Assembly: GCA_025677835.1 (NCBI GenBank)
Contig: JAIXMR010000106.1
Location: 1-64,000 of the forward strand
Reading direction: 5' to 3'
Length of the DNA: 64,000 bases
From: Sporodiniella umbellata
Lineage: Eukaryota; Mucoromycota; Mucoromycetes; Mucorales; Rhizopodaceae
Shown piece by piece: positions 59,075 to 64,000 of this stretch. The stretch's first letter is position 1, and each line of letters opens with the position of its first letter. Position numbers and translations under genes: made by a program. Below the pieces are notes generated by a model, which saw nothing but the letters and a program-made list of their open reading frames with translations, was not told where the DNA came from and searched no databases.

Positions 59075-59533
59075 TCATAAATCTGACGTTGGTGCGGTGG
59101 ATTCTGAAGATGAGGTAAGACTGCCTGCGTCGTCCAAGCATTGTTTTTGTTTCGCGGTGAGTTTGTAAAGGTCTTGTTTGAGGCCAGAAGCCTTTTTCCA
59201 TTCATCGAGCACTTCCTGACGAAAGGAATGGATTCTCTCTTTACGGACAGCTTGGTTTGATTCAAGTCTGGAGAGCACGGCCAGCAGTACTTTACAGAGC
59301 TGATTGAATTTACGAATTGAACCGTCCAGGTAGAGCCTCACGTAATGCACAAAGTCTTCTGGATTGATCTTGTTTTCACGGTACAGGCTTGGCCCTACCG
59401 TCTTGCTGAACGTCTGTAGCTCGAGCATGATCGATTTGGCTTTATACAAACACCGGGTAAATTCGATAAAGCTCTGATCGCTTTTCGATAGTCTGGAGAG
59501 CGCAGGGAAGGGTTGTGTGTTTAAGGTATACAT
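59075..59533 (-). CDS. Helical protein of unknown function (152 aa)
   Basis: Single-exon ORF from MYTLNTQPFPALSRLSKSDQ to a Ser/Thr-rich tail (TSSSESTAPTSDL). The centre is predicted to be helical and charged: FIEFTRCLYKAKSIMLELQTFSKTVG, FVHYVRLYLDGSIRKFNQLCKVLLAVLSRLE and RIHSFRQEVLDEWKKASGLKQDLYKL. No family is recognised. The length, the ordered alternation of hydrophobic and charged residues and normal codon use support a real gene. It could be a subunit of a helical complex, but this is only a guess. Confidence 0.6.
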   Translation of the reverse strand: MYTLNTQPFPALSRLSKSDQSFIEFTRCLYKAKSIMLELQTFSKTVGPSLYRENKINPEDFVHYVRLYLDGSIRKFNQLCKVLLAVLSRLESNQAVRKERIHSFRQEVLDEWKKASGLKQDLYKLTAKQKQCLDDAGSLTSSSESTAPTSDL

Positions 59534-59805
59534 TTCGAAACTGTCTGTCTGTGTGTTGGCTGAATGATGGGCTGATCAAAAGAAGAAGAAAATAAAAAAT
59601 AAAAAATAAAGGCTGTCTACTTAAATACTTTTCTTTTTGCTTGATATCACTTTTAGGTAAAAGGAGTCCGAAATCAAAACAGGATTTTTCCCTCTTGATA
59701 GAAATCTACAGAAACTATTTTGAAATCTTCTATTTCAGAACAAAATAGAACGTTTCATTTGTAAGCTCAGACACTAATTGTCTCTTTTCTCATCCACCTT
59801 GCCTT

Positions 59806-59839
<34 letters not shown>

Positions 59840-59953
59840 GCGGCTCTTTCCCTTTTTGGCGTCTTTTTTTTTTTTTTATTTTATTTATTTTATTTATTCT
59901 GATTATTTTCATGGCGTATTTAAAAAAAAAAAAAAAAAGAACGAAAAAGAAAC
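59534..59953. other. Intergenic with long T runs
   Basis: Contains poly(T) at 59808-59838 and T/A runs to 59939. It lies between the helical-protein gene and the tim10 gene, both leftward. No gene recognised. Confidence 0.5.
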
Positions 59954-60269
59954 TTATTGTTGTTGGCCCATCTTTTGCATCTTTTCTCCGACCTTCGTAT
60001 TCACTTCAATAAACTTGGCAACACAACGGTCGATGCACACCGATTCACCTTGGCTCAGGTCAGACTGGTTATAATCCGAGTAATGCATTTTTTATGGCAG
60101 GAATCAGCAATTCTAAGGTGGACGCCTTCAGTTACAGTTTCTTCCTCTTCTCTTTGTACCTGTTGAACAAGTCGGTGACCATCTCTAACTCTTGCTCAGC
60201 TAAAGCAATGTTCTGAGGATTGATGGCTTGTTGCCTGTTTTGCATGTTGGATCCACCAAAGAATGACAT
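59954..60269 (-). CDS. TIM10: Mitochondrial small Tim chaperone Tim10, one-base frame break
   Basis: Intermembrane-space chaperone that escorts hydrophobic precursors with Tim9. Exon 1 (60269-60160) starts [20 protein letters not shown] and ends DLFNR. A 47-nt intron (60159-60113) follows. Exon 2 (60112-59954) gives [11 protein letters not shown] (first CX3C), then, one base out of frame, [29 protein letters not shown] with the second CX3C and [10 protein letters not shown]. The exons sum to 269 nt, one short of a multiple of three. The break is at about 60076-60077 (before the GAT of DYNQ). Both twin CX3C motifs and the C-terminus are conserved, so this is a real tim10; whether it is a sequencing indel or a mutation cannot be told here. 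Confidence 0.88.
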
Positions 60270-60718
60270 GGTCTGTACTAAAAAAAGAAAGAAATTTCTC
60301 TCTCTTTTTTTTTTTTTTTTTTTTTTTCTTTAGCCTACCTGGTTAAAAAAAGTAAACGCTGTCACAGCCTGTGAAACACCCATGGCGGTTGATGTCATTC
60401 TTTATCAAGACGCTTTGGCCAGAAAGATTAGATTCAGGCGAATTCAAGGCAAAAACAGAAGCTTTCCATATCTAAATAAAACAAGAATCGTCTTTTTTTT
60501 TTTTTTTAATTAATTATTATTTTTACTTGTCCAACAGAAAATGACATGCGCTGGATTACCCCACACAGCATGACTTCATCTCTCCCTGGATGTGTTCATC
60601 ATTCTCTAATAAGAACAGACTCTGCCTCAGGGATGGTGTGACTTTCTTTTTTGAGCCAGGCTTTGATCTCGAAATCTTTTTGTTTTTTTTTTTTTTTTTA
60701 AAAAAAAATATTTTCAGA
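60270..60718. other. Divergent promoter region of tim10 and cyclophilin A
   Basis: About 450 nt with T runs (60306-60327, 60493-60507) and a T-run/A-run tract (60683-60708) directly before the cyclophilin ATG. A possible spliced upstream ORF for tim10 (start at 60398) overlaps its ATG in another frame. No other gene. Confidence 0.5.
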
Positions 60719-61566
60719 ATGGCCAGTAAGAATCTTCCCAAAGTCTTTTTTGATGTTGCTGTGAACGGTAACCCTTCGGGCCGTATGACGTTTAAGGTAG
60801 AGAGAAAGAGAGAGAGAGGGGGGGGGGAAAAAAGGAGCGTGTTGAATGGCTGAATACTTTCTTAGCTCTTTGCTGACACTGTCCCTAAAACCGCGGAAAA
60901 TTTCCGTGCTCTCTGTACGGGTGAGAAAGGAAAAGGTCTTTCTGGAAAGCCTTTGCATTTCAAGAACAGTATCTTGTAAGCCTTGTCTCTCTCTCTTTTT
61001 CTTTCGACTCACTCTTTTGCCTAGCCACCGTATCATTCCTGGTTTCATGGCTCAAGGCGGTGGTAAGTGTTGAAAGAAACCATCGACGCGTGTTGTTGAA
61101 AGCGCGTTCTCTCTCTTTATAGATTTTACCTTGGGTGATGGTCGTGGGGGTGAATCGATCTATGGCCACAAATTTGCCGAGTAAAAAAAAAAAAAAAAAA
61201 AAAAAGAGAAAAGGAAACCAAGAAAGTAAGCGATTGAACTGATCTTGTTGTCAATAGCGAGAATTTTACCTTGAAGCATACAAGCAAAGGTCTTTTGTCG
61301 ATGGCCAATGCTGGACCTGTAAGCCTTTCTAAAAAAAACAAAACAAAAAGATCCCCACAACTCACTTTGCTCGATAGAACACCAACGGTTCTCAATTCTT
61401 TATTACGTTTGATCAAACCCCCTGGTTGAACGGCAACCACACCGTATTTGGTGAGATGGTTGAAGGTGAAAGTGTGTTGGACTTGTTGGAAAAACACGGT
61501 TCTCAGAGTGGTAGACCAACAAGTATGATTGAAATCGTTGACTGCGGTGAACTCGAAAAGCAATAA
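60719..61566 (+). CDS. Cytosolic cyclophilin A (peptidyl-prolyl cis-trans isomerase)
   Basis: Six exons joined by five short introns. The protein starts [26 protein letters not shown]. Following exons are [24 protein letters not shown], the active-site [46 protein letters not shown] and [45 protein letters not shown], ending [11 protein letters not shown]. The catalytic Arg (FHR), the QFF block and Trp (TPWL) of the cyclosporin-binding pocket are present. There is no signal peptide or retention tail, unlike the ER form at 32190. The 5' splice of intron 1 lies after MTFK and contains GA/G-rich runs (GAGAGA, G9). It converges on the Sla1 gene with 28 nt between stops. Confidence 0.97.
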
Positions 61567-61594
61567 AAATCGTTTATTATTCATCTTCCAGTCG

Positions 61595-63588
61595 TTAATG
61601 ACGGGATGAAGAACGGTCCATGCCTTGAAACGGATCCTGTGGAGGGGAGCGATGGCCTGGAGAGGTTTGTTTTCCTTTTTTTTTTTTTCTTTTTTCTGGA
61701 CAGGGAGAATTCACTTACCTGGTGTGGTCCAGCGTGGACCGGATGACGACATCCAAATGGGAGGAGGGTCTGTGTGATACATGGGGGGCGGGTGAGCGTG
61801 GGACAGAGGCCGCTGAGGTAGCTGGGGAGGCGGTTCCCACATCGCAGGCTGAGTCCGGGGCGTTTGTACTGCAGAAGCGCTTGTAGGCTGCCAAAGTCGG
61901 TCTATAATCCCCAGAGGTCAGCTTGGGTTAGCCACCCGAAGGCTTGACTTACCTTCTTCTTGCAACTGCCGGGCTAGCTGCTCGTCTTTCCTAATCTGTC
62001 GTTGTCTGCTTTCTTCGTACGGTTGAAAAAATAGCTGGTCCTGAAGCGATCCTACCCCATGGCTTGCATCTTCCGAAGCAGGTTTCACCTGACAGGAGGC
62101 AATCAAACACTGCAGTTGTTGCACATGGTTTTCGGTCATACCCAGCAGAGTGAGATCCATTGGCGTCAGTTTCTGGACCAGATCGTGTTCTGTCAGCCCA
62201 TTGGCCTCAAACGTCTGTGCATAGTCAGCCGCTGTCTCGTACGGTATGTTCAGTTGCCTGAAATAGCCTAGCCAGCAAAATTTGGCCCGTGGCGTTGGCA
62301 CTAGCGTCTGGCCCGTTTCGTGTTCAAGATAGGCTAGGTCCTCTGCACACATCTTGCCCATCGGCACTTCGATCTTTACCCCATTCGTCTTGAACAGCCG
62401 GACTTTGCCCTCACTGCAGCTCATCAGTGCTGCCTCTACCTTGAACTCCCCTGTGCTGTCCGTCCATTGTCGAACCCTGGCTGGGTTAGGCCCTGAAAAG
62501 GAAACACTGGCCGGGTTGGGCGTCAGCAACGGATCGAATCGTTGAACGTGCTCTAATAATAATAATAATAATAAAAGTTTCTTAGAAAACCAGAGAAGAA
62601 TACAAAGAGTGACGTACGATATGAATCATGCATTGGGCGTCTTTGTCTTTCCTTACTCTCTCTTTGTTGTCTTGACTTTTTTTCCTCTTCTGCTCTTTGC
62701 TGGGCTGCCCGTCTGTTTTCTAGCTCCTCTCTCTCCGCCTCTCTCTTTCTTGCTTCTCTTTCCTCTGCCTCTCTTTCCTCTGCCTCTCTTTCCTCTGCCT
62801 CTCTTTCTTCTGCCTCTCTTTCTTTTCTTTTTTCTTCTGCTTCTCTTTCTTTTCTTCTTTCTTCTGCTTCTCTTTCTTTTCTTCTTTCCTCTGCTTCTCT
62901 TTCTTTTCTTCTTTCCTCTTTTCTTTTTTCTGTTGCCTCCGCTTGTCTCTTGGCTTGTTCTGCTCTTCTGCCAGGTAGGGGTTTTCCCGCATGCGGTGGA
63001 ACGAGACGGAGATACTGTGAAGGCACCAGGCCCTGGCAACGGACAGTCGACATCGACTCGATCTTCCACCAGTCAGGATCCTCGTAATCCAAGACAAGCA
63101 CTGACTGATCAGGTACGAGCTGGGTTTCTTCTGGCGCTGTTGGCTGGAAAGGATAGAGAGCAACGGCTGGGCAGGGGATCGACTTGAGGTAGTTGTGCGG
63201 CACAAGACCAAAAGTGAAATCCAGGGTGGCTACCAGATACCAACTCTCTTCTTCTTTCTCGTAAAGGATCATCTGCTGATCCTTTTTGAAATTGAGCTCT
63301 TCGGCTGCGTTGGCTTCATAGTCAAACAGGGCTTGGACCAGACCCGTTGGGTTTTTCTATACAAAATAAAATAAGGCCGGTAAGAAAACAACGAGCATAA
63401 GAAAGTCCTACTTTCTCTATATAGTTGGTGGGAATATAGCCTGATTGACGATGGATCGTCTGAGCTTTATACCAGTCTGAGTTATCTTTGTCCAGAATGT
63501 ACAGAGACTCATCCTTTTGAAAAGACAATTCTTCTTCATTCTGTGCTGTATAGTCGTAAAGCGCAATATAAATATCCACGTACTTCAT
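61595..63588 (-). CDS. SLA1: Sla1-like endocytic adaptor (SH3 x3, SHD1, SAM-like SHD2)
   Basis: Cortical actin/endocytosis scaffold. The first SH3 is IYIALYDYTAQNEEELSFQKDESLYILDKDNSDWYKA with GYIPTNYI. The second is GLVQALFDYEANAAEELNF (after an intron) with GLVPHNYL. The third is VALYPFQPTAPEETQLVPDQSVLVLDYEDPDWWKI with GLVPSQYL. A charged repeat region (KEREAEERR units) follows, then SHD1 (RQWTDSTGEFKVEAALMSCSEGKVRLFKTNGVKIEVPMGKMCAEDL), which binds NPFxD cargo signals, and a SAM-like SHD2 (LNIPYETAADYAQTFEANGLTEHDLVQKLTPMDL). After QEE a spliced Pro-rich tail (MWEPPPQLPQRPL...DPFQGMD) ends at 61595. It is shorter than yeast Sla1, lacking most of the C-terminal repeats. A TAA microsatellite lies in the intron before SHD1. 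Confidence 0.92.
62733..62925. repeat. Coding tandem repeats of charged (KEREAEER-type) units in Sla1
   Basis: Purine-rich short repeats on the minus strand with units of about 15-27 bp, giving repeated EREAEERRK residues. The pattern forms a charged single-helix linker between the third SH3 and SHD1. Confidence 0.85.
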
Positions 63589-63798
63589 AACAAGTAAAAG
63601 AAAAAGAAAAAGAAAAGAAAAAAAAAGATAGAGGGTTGGCTTTGTAGCGCTCTTTTAAAAAGCCGTAAAGGGTGTCGTCACTCAACGTAAGCGATGCTTG
63701 GCAAACCCAACGATGTGGCTGATTGTTCCACAAAAACGCCACGTCAGAAGGGCAGGGTTTATTTTAGGATGAATAAATATACAAAAGGAGGGAGGGGA

Positions 63799-64000
63799 TT
63801 AGACGCGTCTCCAACCACCACGAGCAGGATAGCGTTCTCTCCAGCCACGGTAGGTGGAAGTGTCACGACGAATCATACACCATTGGAACAAGCTACCGAC
63901 AGCGGTCAAAGCGATCGTACCGGCCAACATGCCACGCAAGGTAGGGGTGGAGTCCACCAAGAGGTTCAGGCTACGTGCGTGCAAAAACTGATTGACCAGC
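63799..64000 (-). CDS. 3' part of a small single-span membrane protein, unknown
   Basis: C-terminal 66 residues are visible; the gene runs off the right edge. The frame includes LVNQFLHARSLNLLVDSTPTLRGM, a hydrophobic segment (AGTIALTAVGSLFQWCMI) and a basic Arg-rich tail (RRDTSTYRGWRERYPARGGWRRV). It looks like a small organelle membrane protein, perhaps mitochondrial inner membrane, but no family is recognised. The stop is at 63799-63801. Confidence is limited by the missing N-terminus. Confidence 0.6.
   Translation of the reverse strand, partial: LVNQFLHARSLNLLVDSTPTLRGMLAGTIALTAVGSLFQWCMIRRDTSTYRGWRERYPARGGWRRV

Noticed and set aside
62609..63187. Plus-strand ORF of 192 codons with F/L repeats
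   Set aside because: Antisense of the charged repeat region of Sla1; the repeats FPLPLFPLPLF mirror KEREAEER units.

Overview
The window looks like nuclear DNA of a filamentous fungus, most likely an early-diverging zygomycete (Mucoromycota, probably Mucorales). Genes are monocistronic. Introns are mostly short (about 45-110 nt) with GTAAGT-like donors and AG acceptors. Intergenic DNA is AT-rich and full of A/T homopolymers. The protein set fits a fungus: Sla1, an anillin/Bud4-like protein, a septation-type kinase, a Bgl2-type GH17 glucanase, dolichol and vacuolar PQ-loop proteins, and small GPI-type wall proteins. The taxon assignment is inference; no rRNA or tRNA gene was seen.

Layout. 0-5 kb: 5' part of a nitronate monooxygenase, a divergent sepiapterin-reductase-like SDR, a PH-domain anillin/Bud4-like protein and an acidic disordered protein. 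6.8-13.6 kb: ribosomal protein eL8, tRNA pseudouridine synthase Pus1, a second SDR and a DUF676 lipase whose C-terminal part is out of frame. 14.4-22.7 kb: a TM9/EMP70 protein, an MPDU1-like PQ-loop protein, a small Stm1-like basic protein and a GPI-type PLC-like protein. 25.9-33 kb: a CH-domain/protein-kinase/zinc-finger fusion, a questin-oxidase-like protein, a small acidic ORF and an ER cyclophilin. 33.1-34.5 kb: a dead Tc1/mariner element with terminal inverted repeats and TA target duplication, followed by about 3.4 kb of gene-free DNA. 38-43 kb: a LACTB2-like metallo-beta-lactamase and a secreted helical protein, separated by 3.3 kb of AT-rich DNA. 43.3-64 kb: a denser and more GC-rich block. 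It holds a JmjC (KDM8/JMJD5-like) protein, a type II membrane glycosyltransferase, a PQ-loop transporter, an inositol polyphosphate kinase, a GPI-type protein, a GH17 glucanase, an F-box/LRR protein, SmD2, a Sel1/MYND protein, a helical orphan, Tim10 (with a one-base frame break), cyclophilin A, Sla1 and the end of a small membrane protein.

There is no operon or biosynthetic cluster. The genes are mostly housekeeping: translation and RNA (eL8, Pus1, SmD2), protein folding and secretion (two cyclophilins, TM9, MPDU1), mitochondrial import (Tim10), endocytosis and cytokinesis (Sla1, anillin-like, CH-kinase), cell wall (GH17 and GPI proteins). Several pairs converge very tightly: 13 nt between stops at 11984/11998 and 28 nt at 61566/61595. 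I found no convincing undescribed multi-gene system. The most distinctive items are the CH-kinase-zinc fusion, the single-base break in tim10, the interrupted DUF676 lipase, the Tc1 relic and the recurring T-run/A-run tracts.
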